A stretch of 64,000 bases of DNA from Erythrobacter oryzae (GTDB lineage: Bacteria; Pseudomonadota; Alphaproteobacteria; Sphingomonadales; Sphingomonadaceae): assembly GCF_030271515.1 (NCBI RefSeq), contig NZ_JASCXI010000001.1:248001-312000 (forward strand), read 5' to 3'. The notes below the pieces were generated by a model. It searched no databases and was not told the origin of the DNA. It worked only from the letters and a program-made list of their open reading frames with translations. The position numbers and the translations under genes were made by a program. Shown here piece after piece: positions 51,326-61,935 of the stretch (position 1 is the first letter of the stretch; each line of letters starts with the position of its first letter).

Positions 51326-53340
51326 TGCCTAAAGTCACCGTAGACGGTCAGGAAATCGAAGTCCCGGCGGGCGCGACCGTCCTGCAGGCGTGCGAGCTGG
51401 CGGGGAAGGAAATCCCGCGCTTCTGCTATCACGAACGCCTCTCCATCGCCGGCAATTGCCGCATGTGTCTGGTCGAAGTGAAGCCCGGGCCGCCCAAGCC
51501 GCAGGCCTCCTGCGCGCTCCCGGCTGCCGAGGGTCAGGAAATCCGCACCGACAGCCCGATGGTCAAGAAGGCCCGCGAAGGCGTGATGGAGTTCCTGCTC
51601 ATCAACCACCCGCTCGATTGCCCGATCTGCGATCAGGGCGGCGAGTGCGACCTGCAGGATCAGGCGGTCGCCTATGGCCGCGGCGGCTCGCGCTTTTCCG
51701 AGAACAAGCGCGCCGTCACCGAGAAGTACATGGGCCCGCTGATCAAGACGATCATGACCCGCTGCATCCACTGCACCCGCTGCGTGCGCTTCTCCGAGGA
51801 GATCGCGGGCGTGGACGAAATCGGCGCGCTCTATCGCGGCGAGGATATGCAGATCACCACCTATCTGGAGCAGGCGGCGGCGCATGAACTCAGCGCCAAT
51901 GTGATCGACCTGTGCCCGGTCGGCGCTCTGACCTCGCGGCCCTATGCCTTCGAAGCGCGGCCGTGGGAGCTGAAGAAGACGCTCTCGATCGACGTGTCGG
52001 ACGCGGTGGGCGCGAACATCACGCTCCACTCCAAGGGCCGCGAAGTCATGCGCGCGCTGCCGCGGGTGAATGACGACGTCAACGAGGAGTGGCTGAGCGA
52101 CAAGGGCCGCTATCAGGTCGATGGCCTGACCAAGCGCCGCCTGGACCGCGTATGGGTGCGCCGCGATGGCCGCTTGCAGCCTGCCGAATGGACCGAGGCT
52201 TTCGGGATGATCGCCTCCGCTCTGGAAGGCGACAAGGCCAGCATCGCGGCGGTCGCGGGCGATCTGCTTGATGCCGAGACGATGTTTGCGGCCAAGGCGC
52301 TGGTCAATGCCTGCGGATCGCAGCTCACCGAAGCGCGCCAGACCGGCATGACCTATGACGTGTCGAACCTCGCGGCGGTGAACTTCAACAGCACCTTCGC
52401 CGGGATCGAGACCGCCGACGCGATCCTGATCGTCGGCAGCAATGTCCGCTGGGAAGCCGCGCTGCTCAACGTCCGCCTGCGCAAGGCGGTCAAGGCGGGG
52501 GCCAAGGTCTTCATCATCGGCCCCGAATGGGATCCGACCTATCCGGCGACCTTCCTCGGCTCCGACCTCAAGCTGCTGAACCGCATCCCCAAGGAATTGG
52601 GTGACGTCATGAAGTCGGCGAAGCGCCCGGCGGTGATCGTCGGCGCGGCGGCGCTGGCCAAGGGCGCGCTTCCGGCGGCGCTCAAGCTGGTCGACAAGTT
52701 CGATCTGGTGCGTGAAGGCTGGAACGGCTTCAACGTGCTGCACATTTCGGCGGCGCGGATGGCCTCGCTGATGCTTGGCTTCACGCTTCCGCGCGGGATG
52801 GGCGACATTGCCGCCGCTGCGCCGAAGGTGCTGCTCAGCCTCGGTGCGGACGAGATGGACTATGCGCCCTACGCGGGCAGCCTCAAGGTCTATATCGGCC
52901 ACCACGGCGACAAGGGCGCGCATCACGCCGACATCATCCTTCCCGGCGCGTCCTATGCCGAGAAGGACGGGACCTACGTCAATACCGAGGGCCGCGTGCA
53001 ATACGCCGAGAAGGCGGTCTACGCCCCCGGCGACGCGCGCGAGGACTGGACGATCCTGCGCGCTCTGGCCGATGCGCTGGGCGTGACTGTCGGCTTCGAC
53101 AGCTTCGGCGAATTGCAGAGCAAGATGATCGCCGCCGTGCCCGCACTGGGCGAAGAGGGCCTTGCCGATTACGGCGCGCTCCCCAAGGCGGACAGCGGCG
53201 CCAAGTTCGACGGCGAGCTTGCGGGCTACCCGATCAAGGACTTCTACCTCACCAACCCCATCGCCCGCGCGAGCGAGGTGATGCAGCGCTGCTCGGACGA
53301 GCTGCTCCACGGGGCGGATGTGAAGGAGGCTGCGGAATGA
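51325..53340 (+). CDS. nuoG: NADH-quinone oxidoreductase subunit G
   Basis: A 671-residue 75-kDa-type subunit. Ligands: CYHERLSIAGNCRMC (2Fe-2S N1b), HPLDCPICDQGGECDLQD (His-ligated N5) and CIHCTRCVRF with ...DLCPVGALTSRP (N4). The rest is the molybdopterin-oxidoreductase-like domain (GSNVRWEAALLN, LPGASYAEKDGTYVNTEGR). ATG at 51325 shares its A with the TGA of the upstream gene; a TTG three bases earlier is possible. Confidence 0.97.
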   Translation: MPKVTVDGQEIEVPAGATVLQACELAGKEIPRFCYHERLSIAGNCRMCLVEVKPGPPKPQASCALPAAEGQEIRTDSPMVKKAREGVMEFLLINHPLDCPICDQGGECDLQDQAVAYGRGGSRFSENKRAVTEKYMGPLIKTIMTRCIHCTRCVRFSEEIAGVDEIGALYRGEDMQITTYLEQAAAHELSANVIDLCPVGALTSRPYAFEARPWELKKTLSIDVSDAVGANITLHSKGREVMRALPRVNDDVNEEWLSDKGRYQVDGLTKRRLDRVWVRRDGRLQPAEWTEAFGMIASALEGDKASIAAVAGDLLDAETMFAAKALVNACGSQLTEARQTGMTYDVSNLAAVNFNSTFAGIETADAILIVGSNVRWEAALLNVRLRKAVKAGAKVFIIGPEWDPTYPATFLGSDLKLLNRIPKELGDVMKSAKRPAVIVGAAALAKGALPAALKLVDKFDLVREGWNGFNVLHISAARMASLMLGFTLPRGMGDIAAAAPKVLLSLGADEMDYAPYAGSLKVYIGHHGDKGAHHADIILPGASYAEKDGTYVNTEGRVQYAEKAVYAPGDAREDWTILRALADALGVTVGFDSFGELQSKMIAAVPALGEEGLADYGALPKADSGAKFDGELAGYPIKDFYLTNPIARASEVMQRCSDELLHGADVKEAAE

Positions 53341-53519
53341 GCACGTTCCTCACGATCCTTGCGGCCTTCGCGGTAGCGGCGCTGCTCGTCGGCGTTATCG
53401 TTGGCTTCGCTCTCTTGAAGTCGGATCATAACCGCGTGCCCAACCCGAAGTCGCAGGGTGAGGCCGGAGACATCGAGTACGCTGGGGATGTCGGATTTGA
53501 TTGCGGAGGTTCCGACTGA
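53337..53519 (+). CDS. Small single-TM protein between nuoG and nuoH
   Basis: A 60-residue protein with one TM helix ([24 protein letters not shown]) followed by a short polar tail ([17 protein letters not shown]...CGGSD). ATGA overlap with nuoG; the nuoH ATG starts on the last base of its stop. No family recognised. Confidence 0.65.
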   Translation: MSTFLTILAAFAVAALLVGVIVGFALLKSDHNRVPNPKSQGEAGDIEYAGDVGFDCGGSD

Positions 53520-54565
53520 TGACCGCCTTCTTCCAATCCCTCGGCCTGCCTTACGAATGGGCCTGGACCGTCGCGACGCTTGCGGGGATCCTGATCGTCT
53601 CGCTGCTCGTCATGTTCAGCGTCGCGATGGTGATCTATGTCGACCGCAAGGTGCTGGGCGCGATCATGTTGCGGCGCGGGCCCAATGTGGTCGGGCCTTT
53701 CGGGCTGCTGCAAAGCTTCGCCGACGGCCTCAAGGTCTTCCTGCAGGAGACCATCATCCCGAGCGCCGCGAACAAGGGCATCTTCCTGATCGCGCCGATC
53801 ATCACCTTCACCGTCGCGCTCGCGGCCTGGGCGGTGATCCCGTTCGATGCGGGCGTGGTGATTTCGGACATCAATGTGGGCTTGCTCTACATCCTCGCGA
53901 TCTCCTCGATGGGGGTTTACGGCGTGGTGATGAGCGGGTGGGCGTCGAACTCCAAATACCCGTTCTTCTCGGCGATGCGCGCCTCGGCGCAGATGATCTC
54001 CTACGAAGTCTCGATCGGCTTCGTGCTGGTGTGCGTCGTGCTGTTTGCGGGGACCTTCAATCTCAGCGGGATCGTCAACGCGCAGCAGGGCTTCGGGCTC
54101 GGGCTGATCAACGCCTATGCGGTGCACCCGCTGCTCTTCCCGATGTGGGTGGTGTTCTTCATCTCGGCCCTCGCTGAGACCGCGCGCGCGCCCTTCGACT
54201 TGACCGAGGCCGAGAGCGAGCTCGTCGCGGGCTACCAGACCGAATACTCCTCGATGAGCTTCGCGCTGTTCTGGCTCGGCGAGTATGCCAACATCCTGCT
54301 GATGTGCTCGCTGAACACGCTGCTGTTCTGGGGCGGGTGGCTGCCGCCGCTCGACATTCCGGTGCTCTACATGGTGCCGGGGATCATCTGGTTCCTCGTG
54401 AAGACCTTCGTGTTCTTCTTCATGTTCAGCTGGATCTGGGCGACCGTGCCGCGCTACCGCTACGACCAGCTGATGCGCCTCGGGTGGAAGGTGTTCCTGC
54501 CGATGAGCCTTCTATTCGTTGCCGCCACTTCCGGTTACCTCATGGCCATTGGGCACTTTGCATGA
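53519..54565 (+). CDS. nuoH: NADH-quinone oxidoreductase subunit H
   Basis: A 348-residue membrane subunit with eight or so TM helices that forms the quinone chamber entrance. Signatures: [49 protein letters not shown]. The preferred ATG at 53519 has GGAGGT eight bases upstream. The stop overlaps the nuoI ATG (ATGA). Confidence 0.97.
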   Translation: MTAFFQSLGLPYEWAWTVATLAGILIVSLLVMFSVAMVIYVDRKVLGAIMLRRGPNVVGPFGLLQSFADGLKVFLQETIIPSAANKGIFLIAPIITFTVALAAWAVIPFDAGVVISDINVGLLYILAISSMGVYGVVMSGWASNSKYPFFSAMRASAQMISYEVSIGFVLVCVVLFAGTFNLSGIVNAQQGFGLGLINAYAVHPLLFPMWVVFFISALAETARAPFDLTEAESELVAGYQTEYSSMSFALFWLGEYANILLMCSLNTLLFWGGWLPPLDIPVLYMVPGIIWFLVKTFVFFFMFSWIWATVPRYRYDQLMRLGWKVFLPMSLLFVAATSGYLMAIGHFA

Positions 54566-55050
54566 CCACCGTCTCCCACCTCATCAAATCGTTCACCCTC
54601 TGGGAATTCCTCAAGGCCCACGCCTTGACGCTGAAATATTTCTTCAAGCCCAAGGTGACGATCAACTACCCCTTCGAGAAGGCCCCGCTCTCGCCCCGCT
54701 TCCGCGGCGAGCATGCGCTGCGGCGCTATCCGAACGGGGAGGAACGCTGCATCGCGTGCAAGCTGTGCGAGGCCGTGTGCCCTGCGCAGGCGATCACCAT
54801 CGAGAGCGAGCCGCGCGAGGACGGCAGCCGCCGCACCACTCGCTACGACATCGACATGACCAAGTGCATCTTCTGCGGCTTCTGCCAGGAAGCCTGCCCG
54901 GTCGATGCGATCGTCGAGGGGCCGAACTTCGAATATTCGACCGAAACCCGCGAGGAGCTCTTGTACGACAAGGCCAAGCTGCTCGCGAATGGTGACAAAT
55001 GGGAAAGGGCCATCGCGGCCAACCTTGAAGCCGACGCACCCTACCGCTAG
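54562..55050 (+). CDS. nuoI: NADH-quinone oxidoreductase subunit I
   Basis: A 162-residue ferredoxin-like subunit with two 4Fe-4S clusters (N6a, N6b). Ligands are in [12 protein letters not shown] and [16 protein letters not shown]. The N-terminal amphipathic helix ([18 protein letters not shown]) attaches to the membrane arm. It is followed by the only sizeable gap inside the operon. Confidence 0.97.
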   Translation: MTTVSHLIKSFTLWEFLKAHALTLKYFFKPKVTINYPFEKAPLSPRFRGEHALRRYPNGEERCIACKLCEAVCPAQAITIESEPREDGSRRTTRYDIDMTKCIFCGFCQEACPVDAIVEGPNFEYSTETREELLYDKAKLLANGDKWERAIAANLEADAPYR

Positions 55051-55069
55051 GGCGCGCGGCGACGAGGAT

Positions 55070-55189
55070 ATGGGGTTACCGGGCCGGGGCGTTCTGCTGC
55101 GGCTCACACTTGGACTAAGGGATCAAATGCCGCTTTCTGCACCCCGCGTAACGCCGGGGGGACGGATCGGCGGAGACGCATCATGCTGA
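55070..55189 (+). CDS. Doubtful 39-residue ORF between nuoI and nuoJ
   Basis: In the 132-base gap 55051-55182, an ATG at 55070 preceded by GAGG opens a 39-codon frame ([19 protein letters not shown]...) that overlaps the nuoJ start by seven bases. The peptide is basic and not clearly a membrane helix. It may simply be leader sequence. The clear Shine-Dalgarno GGAGA for nuoJ lies inside it. Confidence 0.2.
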   Translation: MGLPGRGVLLRLTLGLRDQMPLSAPRVTPGGRIGGDASC

Positions 55190-55809
55190 TACAGGCCATC
55201 GCCTTCTATTTCTTCGCGACCATCGTCGTCGCCAGCGCCGTCATGGTGGTGATGGCGCGGAATCCCGTGCACTCGGTGCTGTGGCTGATCCTCGCCTTCT
55301 TCAACGCGGCGGGCCTGATGGTCTTGCTGGGCGCCGAGTTCATCGCGATGCTGCTGGTGATCGTCTACGTGGGCGCGGTCGCGGTGCTGTTCCTGTTCGT
55401 GGTGATGATGCTCGACATCGATTTCGCCGCGATGCGCGCAGGCTTTTCCCGCAATGCGCCGCTCGGGCTTCTGATCGCCGCGATCCTGCTCGCCGAGCTG
55501 CTGCTGGGCGTCGGGGCCTACAACGCGGGCGGGCTGACGCTCGGCACGCCCGATGGCACCGCGATGCAGGCCGCCGACACTTCCAACATCGAGGCGCTCG
55601 GAGCGCTGCTCTATGGCCGCTACATCATCCTCTTCGAGATTGCCGGGATCATCCTGCTGGTCGCGATGATCGGCGCGATTGTGCTGACCTTCCAGCCGCC
55701 GAAGCCCGGCGCCCGCGCGCGGCAGGATGTCGGCAAGCAGATCCGCCGCCGTCCGGAAGAGGCCACCGTCATGAAGAGCCCCGAAGTGGGCCAGGGGATC
55801 GAGCTGTGA
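55183..55809 (+). CDS. nuoJ: NADH-quinone oxidoreductase subunit J
   Basis: A 208-residue membrane subunit with five TM helices. Conserved: [48 protein letters not shown] with its conserved Glu, and [19 protein letters not shown]. The C-terminal tail ([22 protein letters not shown]) matches the alphaproteobacterial form. GGAGA eight bases upstream of ATG 55183. Stop overlaps the nuoK GTG. Confidence 0.96.
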   Translation: MLIQAIAFYFFATIVVASAVMVVMARNPVHSVLWLILAFFNAAGLMVLLGAEFIAMLLVIVYVGAVAVLFLFVVMMLDIDFAAMRAGFSRNAPLGLLIAAILLAELLLGVGAYNAGGLTLGTPDGTAMQAADTSNIEALGALLYGRYIILFEIAGIILLVAMIGAIVLTFQPPKPGARARQDVGKQIRRRPEEATVMKSPEVGQGIEL

Positions 55810-56111
55810 TCGGGATCGAACATTACCTTGTCGTGGGCGCGATCCTGTTCGTGCTGGGCGTGCTGGGGATCTTCCTCAACCGCAAGAACGTGATCGTCAT
55901 CCTGATGGCGGTCGAGCTGATCCTGCTCGCGGTGAACCTCAACCTCGTCGCCTTCAGCGCGTTTCTGCACGACCTCACCGGCCAGATCTTCGCGATGCTG
56001 GTGCTGACTGTCGCGGCGGCCGAGGCGGCCATCGGCCTTGCGATCCTCGTGATCTATTTCCGCACCCGCGGTTCTATCGCGGTCGACGATATCAACCGGA
56101 TGAAGGGGTAA
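55806..56111 (+). CDS. nuoK: NADH-quinone oxidoreductase subunit K
   Basis: A 101-residue, three-TM subunit. [18 protein letters not shown] carries the conserved Glu of TM2 and [16 protein letters not shown] the second Glu of TM3, both part of the proton path. GTG start overlaps the nuoJ stop (GTGA). Length is typical. Confidence 0.96.
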   Translation: MIGIEHYLVVGAILFVLGVLGIFLNRKNVIVILMAVELILLAVNLNLVAFSAFLHDLTGQIFAMLVLTVAAAEAAIGLAILVIYFRTRGSIAVDDINRMKG

Positions 56112-56117
56112 GCGCGC

Positions 56118-58142
56118 GTGTCCACGCAGATCCTCATCATCGTCTTTGCGCCGCTGGTCGCTGCCCTGATCGCAGGGCTGGGCAACCGCATGATCGGCAA
56201 TGTCGCCGCCAAGAGCGTGACGACCGCCGGGCTGTTTCTCGCAGCAGGCCTCAGCTGGCCGATCTTCCTCGGATTCCTCGGCGGCACCGCCACGCCGGAA
56301 GTCGTGCCGGTGCTGAAGTGGGTGCAGTCGGGCAGCCTGACCTTCGACTGGGCGCTCAGGGTCGACACCATGACGGCGATCATGCTGGTCGTGATCAATT
56401 CGGTCTCGGCGCTCGTGCACCTCTATTCGTGGGGGTACATGGATGAAGACCCGGATCAGCCGCGCTTCTTCGCCTACCTCTCGCTGTTCACCTTCGCGAT
56501 GCTGATGCTGGTGACGGCCGACAACCTCGTCCAGATGTTCTTCGGATGGGAAGGGGTGGGCCTCGCCTCCTATCTGCTGATCGGTTTCTGGTTCAGGAAG
56601 CCCAGCGCGGGCGCGGCGGCGATCAAGGCTTTCGTGGTCAACCGCGTCGGTGACCTCGGCTTCATGCTCGGCATCTTCGGCACCTATCTGGTGTTCCAGA
56701 CGACCTCGATCCCGGCGATCCTCGAAGCGGCACCCGCCATGAGCGGCGCGACGATCACCTTCGTCGGCATGCGCCTCTACACGATGGATATCCTGTGCAT
56801 CCTGTTGTTCATCGGCGCGATGGGCAAGAGCGCGCAGCTGGGCCTGCACACCTGGCTGCCCGACGCGATGGAGGGCCCGACCCCGGTCTCGGCACTGATC
56901 CACGCAGCGACCATGGTGACGGCGGGCGTGTTCATGGTGTGCCGCCTCTCGCCGATGTTCGAGACCGCACCGACCGCGCTCACCATCGTCACCATCGTGG
57001 GCGCTGCGACCTGCTTCTTCGCCGCAACCATTGGCACCACCCAGTGGGACATCAAGCGGGTGATCGCCTATTCGACCTGCTCGCAGCTTGGCTACATGTT
57101 CTTCGCCGCCGGCGTTGGCGCTTACGGGGCGGCGATGTTCCACCTCTTCACCCACGCCTTCTTCAAGGCGCTGCTGTTCCTTGGCGCTGGCTCGGTGATC
57201 CACGCGATGCACCACGAGCAGGACATGCGCTACTATGGCGGCCTGCGTAAAAAGATCCCGCTCACCTTCTGGGCGATGATGGCGGGCACGCTGGCGATCA
57301 CCGGCGTCGGCATTCTCGGGGTGTTCGGCTTTGCGGGCTTCTACTCGAAGGACGCGATCCTCGAGGCGGCCTATGCGCGTCACAACGGGGCGGGGCAGTT
57401 TGCCTTCTGGGCGGGCGCGATCGCGGCGCTGCTGACGAGCTTCTATTCGTGGCGCCTGATGTTCCTGACCTTCTGGGGCAAGCCGCGCTGGGAGCAGTCG
57501 GAGCATATCCAGCACGCGGTTCACGACGATCACGCGCATGGGCACGCCCACGGCCATGACGATCACCACCACGCGCCGAGCGACGGCACGGCGGGCTACC
57601 ACCCGCATGAAAGCCCGGCGTCGATGCTGATCCCGCTCGGCATCCTCAGCCTCGGCGCGGTGTTTGCGGGCTTCGTGTTCCACCACGAGTTCATCGACGG
57701 CGCGAGCTTCTGGAACGGGGCGATCTTCTACAACGAGGACCTGATCCACGCGATGCACGGCGTGCCGCTGTGGGTGAAGCTGGCTGCGACCGCCGTGATG
57801 CTGATCGGCCTTGCGGGGGCATACGTCGCCTACATCGCCAAGCCCGAGATCCCGGGCAAGTTCGTCGCGAGCTTCGGAGCCCTGCACAACTTCGTCTACC
57901 GCAAGTGGTACTTCGACGAGCTCTATGACGCGATCTTCGTGAAGCCCGCCTTCGCCTTCGGCCGTGCCTTCTGGCAGCTCGGCGACATCGGCACCATCGA
58001 CCGCCTCGGCCCCAACGGCATCGCTGCCGTGGTCCAGCGCAGCGCGGTCGCGGCCAAGTCGATCCAGTCGGGCTACGTCTACACCTATGCGCTGATCATG
58101 CTCCTCGGGCTGGTCGCCGCTGTCACCTACGTTCTGCTTTAG
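56118..58142 (+). CDS. nuoL: NADH-quinone oxidoreductase subunit L
   Basis: A 674-residue antiporter-like subunit at the distal end of the membrane arm. Landmarks: [19 protein letters not shown] with the key Glu, [24 protein letters not shown] with its Lys, and [18 protein letters not shown] His/Asp-rich loop ([17 protein letters not shown]) near residues 472-490 is striking and might bind metal. GTG start, six bases after nuoK. Confidence 0.96.
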   Translation: MSTQILIIVFAPLVAALIAGLGNRMIGNVAAKSVTTAGLFLAAGLSWPIFLGFLGGTATPEVVPVLKWVQSGSLTFDWALRVDTMTAIMLVVINSVSALVHLYSWGYMDEDPDQPRFFAYLSLFTFAMLMLVTADNLVQMFFGWEGVGLASYLLIGFWFRKPSAGAAAIKAFVVNRVGDLGFMLGIFGTYLVFQTTSIPAILEAAPAMSGATITFVGMRLYTMDILCILLFIGAMGKSAQLGLHTWLPDAMEGPTPVSALIHAATMVTAGVFMVCRLSPMFETAPTALTIVTIVGAATCFFAATIGTTQWDIKRVIAYSTCSQLGYMFFAAGVGAYGAAMFHLFTHAFFKALLFLGAGSVIHAMHHEQDMRYYGGLRKKIPLTFWAMMAGTLAITGVGILGVFGFAGFYSKDAILEAAYARHNGAGQFAFWAGAIAALLTSFYSWRLMFLTFWGKPRWEQSEHIQHAVHDDHAHGHAHGHDDHHHAPSDGTAGYHPHESPASMLIPLGILSLGAVFAGFVFHHEFIDGASFWNGAIFYNEDLIHAMHGVPLWVKLAATAVMLIGLAGAYVAYIAKPEIPGKFVASFGALHNFVYRKWYFDELYDAIFVKPAFAFGRAFWQLGDIGTIDRLGPNGIAAVVQRSAVAAKSIQSGYVYTYALIMLLGLVAAVTYVLL

Positions 58143-58156
58143 GAGCGCGCTTCGTA

Positions 58157-59734
58157 ATGGAAGGCCTTCCCATCCTGTCGCTGATGATGTGCGTGCCGCT
58201 GGCGGGCGCGGCGCTGTGCCTGTTCGCGGGCGCGGCGGCTGCCCGCTGGATCGCGCTCGGGGCGACGCTTGTCACCTTCGTGCTCGGCATCGCCCTTTGG
58301 GCGAATTACGATATCGGCGGCCCGCAGTGGCAGTTCACCGAGGAGGCCAACCTCTTCGCCGCGTTCAGCTACAAGCTCGGGATCGACGGGATCGCGCTGA
58401 TGCTGATCATGCTCAGCGTCTTCCTGATGCCGGTCTGCATCCTCGCCAGCTGGGAATCGGTCACCAAGCGCGTCGGCGAATACATGGCGGCCTTCCTGTT
58501 CATGGAAGTGCTGATGATCGGCACCTTCGCGGCGCAGGACCTGTTCCTGTTCTACGTCTTCTTCGAGGCGGGCCTCATTCCGATGTATCTCATCATCGGC
58601 GTGTGGGGCGGGGACAACCGCATCTACGCGAGCTACAAGTTCTTCCTCTACACCCTGCTCGGCTCGGTGCTGATGCTGATCGCGATGTTCTGGATGGTGG
58701 CCGAGGCGGGCACGTCCGACATCCCGACGCTGATGGAATACGGCTTCCCCGCGCAGGCGCAGACCTGGCTGTGGCTGGCCTTCTTCGCGAGCTTCGCGGT
58801 CAAGGTCCCGATGTGGCCGCTCCACACCTGGCTGCCCGACGCGCACGTGCAGGCCCCGACCGCCGGTTCGGTGATCCTGGCGGGCGTGCTGTTGAAACTC
58901 GGCGGCTACGGCTTCATCCGCTTCAGCCTGCCGATGTTCCCCGAGGCATCCGCGCAGTTCGCATGGCTGGTGTTCGCCCTGTCGATGGTGGCGGTGGTCT
59001 ACACCTCGCTGGTCGCGCTGGTGCAGGCCGACATGAAGAAGCTGATCGCCTATTCGTCGGTCGCGCACATGGCGATCGTCACCGTCGGCCTGTTCGCCTT
59101 CAATGTGCAGGGCCTCGAGGGGGCGATGATCGTCATGCTCTCCCACGGCCTCGTCTCGGGCGCGCTGTTCCTGTGCGTGGGCGTGATCTACGACCGCCTC
59201 CACACCCGCGAGATCGCGCGCTACGGCGGGCTTGCGATCAACATGCCCTATTACGCGCTGTTCTTCCTGCTGTTCACCATGGCGAGCATAGGCCTGCCGG
59301 GTACCAGCGGCTTTGTCGGCGAGTTCCTGTCGCTCGCGGGGATCTATCAGACCTCAAGCCTCGTCGCGCTGATCTGCACCACGGGGATCATTCTTGGTGC
59401 GGCCTATATGCTCTACCTCTACCGCAGGGTGGCGTTCGGCGGGCAGACCAACGAAGACGCCGCCGCGATGCCCGACATTTCGGCCCGCGAGTGGGTGATG
59501 ATGGCGCCCATCGCCGCCGCTGTGTTGTGGATGGGGGTTTACCCCGAAAGCTTCCTCGCGCCGATGCGCAAGGACATCGCCACGCTCGACGCCCGCCTCG
59601 CCGCCGCCGCGCCCGCGGGCGACGCGCGGCTCGCTCCCGGCACCCCGCGTGACAAGGCCGCCAATGCTCTGGAGCATCATGGCTCGGAGCATGAGGGCAT
59701 GGAACACGAAGGCGCCAAGGAGGGCGCGCACTGA
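58157..59734 (+). CDS. nuoM: NADH-quinone oxidoreductase subunit M
   Basis: A 525-residue antiporter-like subunit. [18 protein letters not shown] has the conserved Glu; [22 protein letters not shown] has the Lys/TM7 region; [25 protein letters not shown] follows. The C terminus carries about 40 extra polar residues with His and Glu ([22 protein letters not shown]). The nuoN ATG overlaps its stop. Confidence 0.96.
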   Translation: MEGLPILSLMMCVPLAGAALCLFAGAAAARWIALGATLVTFVLGIALWANYDIGGPQWQFTEEANLFAAFSYKLGIDGIALMLIMLSVFLMPVCILASWESVTKRVGEYMAAFLFMEVLMIGTFAAQDLFLFYVFFEAGLIPMYLIIGVWGGDNRIYASYKFFLYTLLGSVLMLIAMFWMVAEAGTSDIPTLMEYGFPAQAQTWLWLAFFASFAVKVPMWPLHTWLPDAHVQAPTAGSVILAGVLLKLGGYGFIRFSLPMFPEASAQFAWLVFALSMVAVVYTSLVALVQADMKKLIAYSSVAHMAIVTVGLFAFNVQGLEGAMIVMLSHGLVSGALFLCVGVIYDRLHTREIARYGGLAINMPYYALFFLLFTMASIGLPGTSGFVGEFLSLAGIYQTSSLVALICTTGIILGAAYMLYLYRRVAFGGQTNEDAAAMPDISAREWVMMAPIAAAVLWMGVYPESFLAPMRKDIATLDARLAAAAPAGDARLAPGTPRDKAANALEHHGSEHEGMEHEGAKEGAH

Positions 59735-61212
59735 TGGATTTCGCCGCTTCTTTCCCGCTCGTCCTGCCGGAGCTGATGCTGACCGGCGTGGGGCTTGCGC
59801 TGCTGCTGGTCGCCGCATGGGGCGGGGACAAGGCTGCGCGCCAGATCGCCATCGTTGCGGCGGCCGCGCTGTTTGCCGCAGGGCTGCTGATCGTTCCCGG
59901 CCTCCACTTCGGCGTGGACGGGCCGGCGACGCTCGCCTTCGGGGGCCTGCTCAAGATCGACAGCTATGCGCTCTTCGCCAAGGCGCTGATCTACCTTTCG
60001 GCCATCGCCGCGCTGATGATCGCGCCGTCCTTCTTCGCCAGCCCCGCTGCGGGCACCGAGCGCGGGATGCGCGCCGAATATCCGGTGCTGGTGCTCTTCG
60101 CGGCGGTCGGCATGAGCCTGATGGTCTCGGCCAATGATTTCATGAGCCTCTATCTCGGGCTCGAATTGAACAGCCTCTCGGCCTACGTCCTCGCCGCCAT
60201 CCTGCGCCGCGACACGCGTTCGGGCGAGGCGGGGCTCAAGTATTTCGTGCTCGGCGCGCTGGCCTCCGGCATCCTGCTCTACGGCATGAGCCTGCTCTAC
60301 GGCTTCACCGGCGGCACCTCGTTCGAAGCGGTCCGCGCTGGCCTGACCGGCGAGATGGGCACGGGCGCGCTGTTCGGGGTTATCTTCGTGCTCTCGGGCC
60401 TTGCGTTCAAGATCAGCGCCGTGCCGTTCCACATGTGGACGCCCGACGTCTATGAAGGCGCGCCCACGCCGGTCACCGCCTTCTTCGCCACCGCCCCCAA
60501 GGTCGCCGCCGTGGGCCTCACCGCGCGCGTGGTGTTCGAGGTGTTCGGCGGTCAGGTCGCCGCGTGGCAGCAGATCGTGATGTTCATGGCATTGGCCTCG
60601 ATCGTCTTCGGCGCGCTGGGAGCGATCGGGCAGGAGAACCTCAAGCGCCTGCTCGCCTATTCCTCGATCAACAATATCGGCTTTATCCTGCTCGGGCTTG
60701 CCGTGGCGAATGCCGACGGCGCGAGCGCGATGCTGGTATACCTCTTCATCTATGTCGCCATGAGCATCGGCTGCTTCGTCGCGCTGCTGATGCTGCGCGA
60801 TGAGGAGGGCAACCTCTACGAGACCTTCACCGACATTCGCGGGCTTTCGGTGACCAAGCCGGCGATCGCCTGGGCGCTGCTGGTCTTCATGTTCAGCTTG
60901 GCCGGCATCCCGCCGCTGCTCGGCTTCTATGCCAAGTTCGTGATCTTCCAGGCGACCATCGAGGCAGGCCTCGTCGCCTTCGGTGCCATCGCCATCGCGG
61001 CGAGCGTGATCGGGGCGTTCTATTACATCAAGTTCGTCAAGGTGATGTTCTTTGACGAGCCCGTCGGCGTCGTCACCGGCAAGAGCGAGACGAGCCACTG
61101 GGTGCTGCTCGGCCTCACCGCGCTGATCATCTCGCCGCTGGGCTACCTCCTGACGCCCTCGCTGACCGATCTGGCCGACAAGGCAGCCGCTTCGCTGTTC
61201 CTCGCGGTTTGA
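59734..61212 (+). CDS. nuoN: NADH-quinone oxidoreductase subunit N
   Basis: A 492-residue antiporter-like subunit. Landmarks: SLYLGLELNSLSAYVLAA with the key Glu, GLAFKISAVPFHMWTPDVYEGAPTPVTAFFATAPK with its Lys, and NLKRLLAYSSINNIGF. Last canonical nuo gene; its TGA overlaps the TTG start of birA, so the three following genes belong to the same transcript. Confidence 0.96.
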   Translation: MDFAASFPLVLPELMLTGVGLALLLVAAWGGDKAARQIAIVAAAALFAAGLLIVPGLHFGVDGPATLAFGGLLKIDSYALFAKALIYLSAIAALMIAPSFFASPAAGTERGMRAEYPVLVLFAAVGMSLMVSANDFMSLYLGLELNSLSAYVLAAILRRDTRSGEAGLKYFVLGALASGILLYGMSLLYGFTGGTSFEAVRAGLTGEMGTGALFGVIFVLSGLAFKISAVPFHMWTPDVYEGAPTPVTAFFATAPKVAAVGLTARVVFEVFGGQVAAWQQIVMFMALASIVFGALGAIGQENLKRLLAYSSINNIGFILLGLAVANADGASAMLVYLFIYVAMSIGCFVALLMLRDEEGNLYETFTDIRGLSVTKPAIAWALLVFMFSLAGIPPLLGFYAKFVIFQATIEAGLVAFGAIAIAASVIGAFYYIKFVKVMFFDEPVGVVTGKSETSHWVLLGLTALIISPLGYLLTPSLTDLADKAAASLFLAV

Positions 61213-61919
61213 TCACCCTCGTCGAAGAGACCGGCTCGACCAACGCCGACCTCGCCGCTTCGCTTCGCAGCGGCGAGGGCTGGGTGGAGGGGGCGTGGCT
61301 GGTCGCCCGCCGCCAGACCGCCGGACGCGGGCGGCAGGGGCGCGAGTGGTTCGACGGGGCGGGCAATTTCATGGGTTCGACTGTCGTGGTGTTGGGGGAG
61401 GGTGGTCCGCCGCCTGCTTCGCTTAGCTTCGTCGCGGCGCTCGCGGTGCGGGATGCCTGCGTCACAGCCTTGGGCGATACGACCGGGCTCGGCCTCAAGT
61501 GGCCCAACGACGTGCTTCTCGATGGCGGCAAGCTCTCGGGCATCCTGCTCGAGATGGTGCGGGGGCACATTGTCGTCGGGATCGGGGTGAACCTCGCCCG
61601 CGCGCCGCAGGTCGAGGGTCGCAAGACTGCTGCACTGTCGGACGTCATCGCACCGCCGCCTTTGGAAGAATTCGCCGCCAGCCTCGCCGCCGCCTTCGAC
61701 CGCAGGCTCGAAGCGTGGCGCATCTATGGCCTTGCCGCGACGCTCCAGGCCTTCCTCACCCAGTCGATCCACGCGCTGGGAACGTCGGTCAGGGTCCACG
61801 ACACCGACGGATCGATCCTCACCGGAACCTTTGCCGGGCTGGAGGAATCCGACGGGGCCTTGCGCCTGCGCTTGGCGGATGGCCGCGAACGTGTCATTCG
61901 CGCTGGCGATATCGCCTGA
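61209..61919 (+). CDS. birA: Biotin-[acetyl-CoA-carboxylase] ligase
   Basis: A 236-residue enzyme attaching biotin to carboxylases via biotinyl-AMP. ETGSTNADLAA, RQTAGRGRQGREW (biotinyl-AMP loop), LKWPNDVLLDGGKLSGIL and VVGIGVNLA are all present, plus a C-terminal SH3-like domain (GTSVRVHDTDGSILTGTFAG). The DNA-binding N-terminal domain of E. coli BirA is absent, so it is not a repressor. The TTG start overlaps the nuoN stop (TTGA). Confidence 0.93.
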   Translation: MITLVEETGSTNADLAASLRSGEGWVEGAWLVARRQTAGRGRQGREWFDGAGNFMGSTVVVLGEGGPPPASLSFVAALAVRDACVTALGDTTGLGLKWPNDVLLDGGKLSGILLEMVRGHIVVGIGVNLARAPQVEGRKTAALSDVIAPPPLEEFAASLAAAFDRRLEAWRIYGLAATLQAFLTQSIHALGTSVRVHDTDGSILTGTFAGLEESDGALRLRLADGRERVIRAGDIA

Positions 61920-61935
61920 ATAGGGAATGCCCACC

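Noticed and set aside
55620..57887. 755-codon minus-strand ORF opposite nuoJ-nuoL
   Set aside because: Antisense to conserved complex I genes; very rich in His, Arg, Glu and Asp, with no domain. Other long antisense frames (33677-35617, 51268-53310, 35666-36979, 41942-43462) were dismissed on the same grounds.
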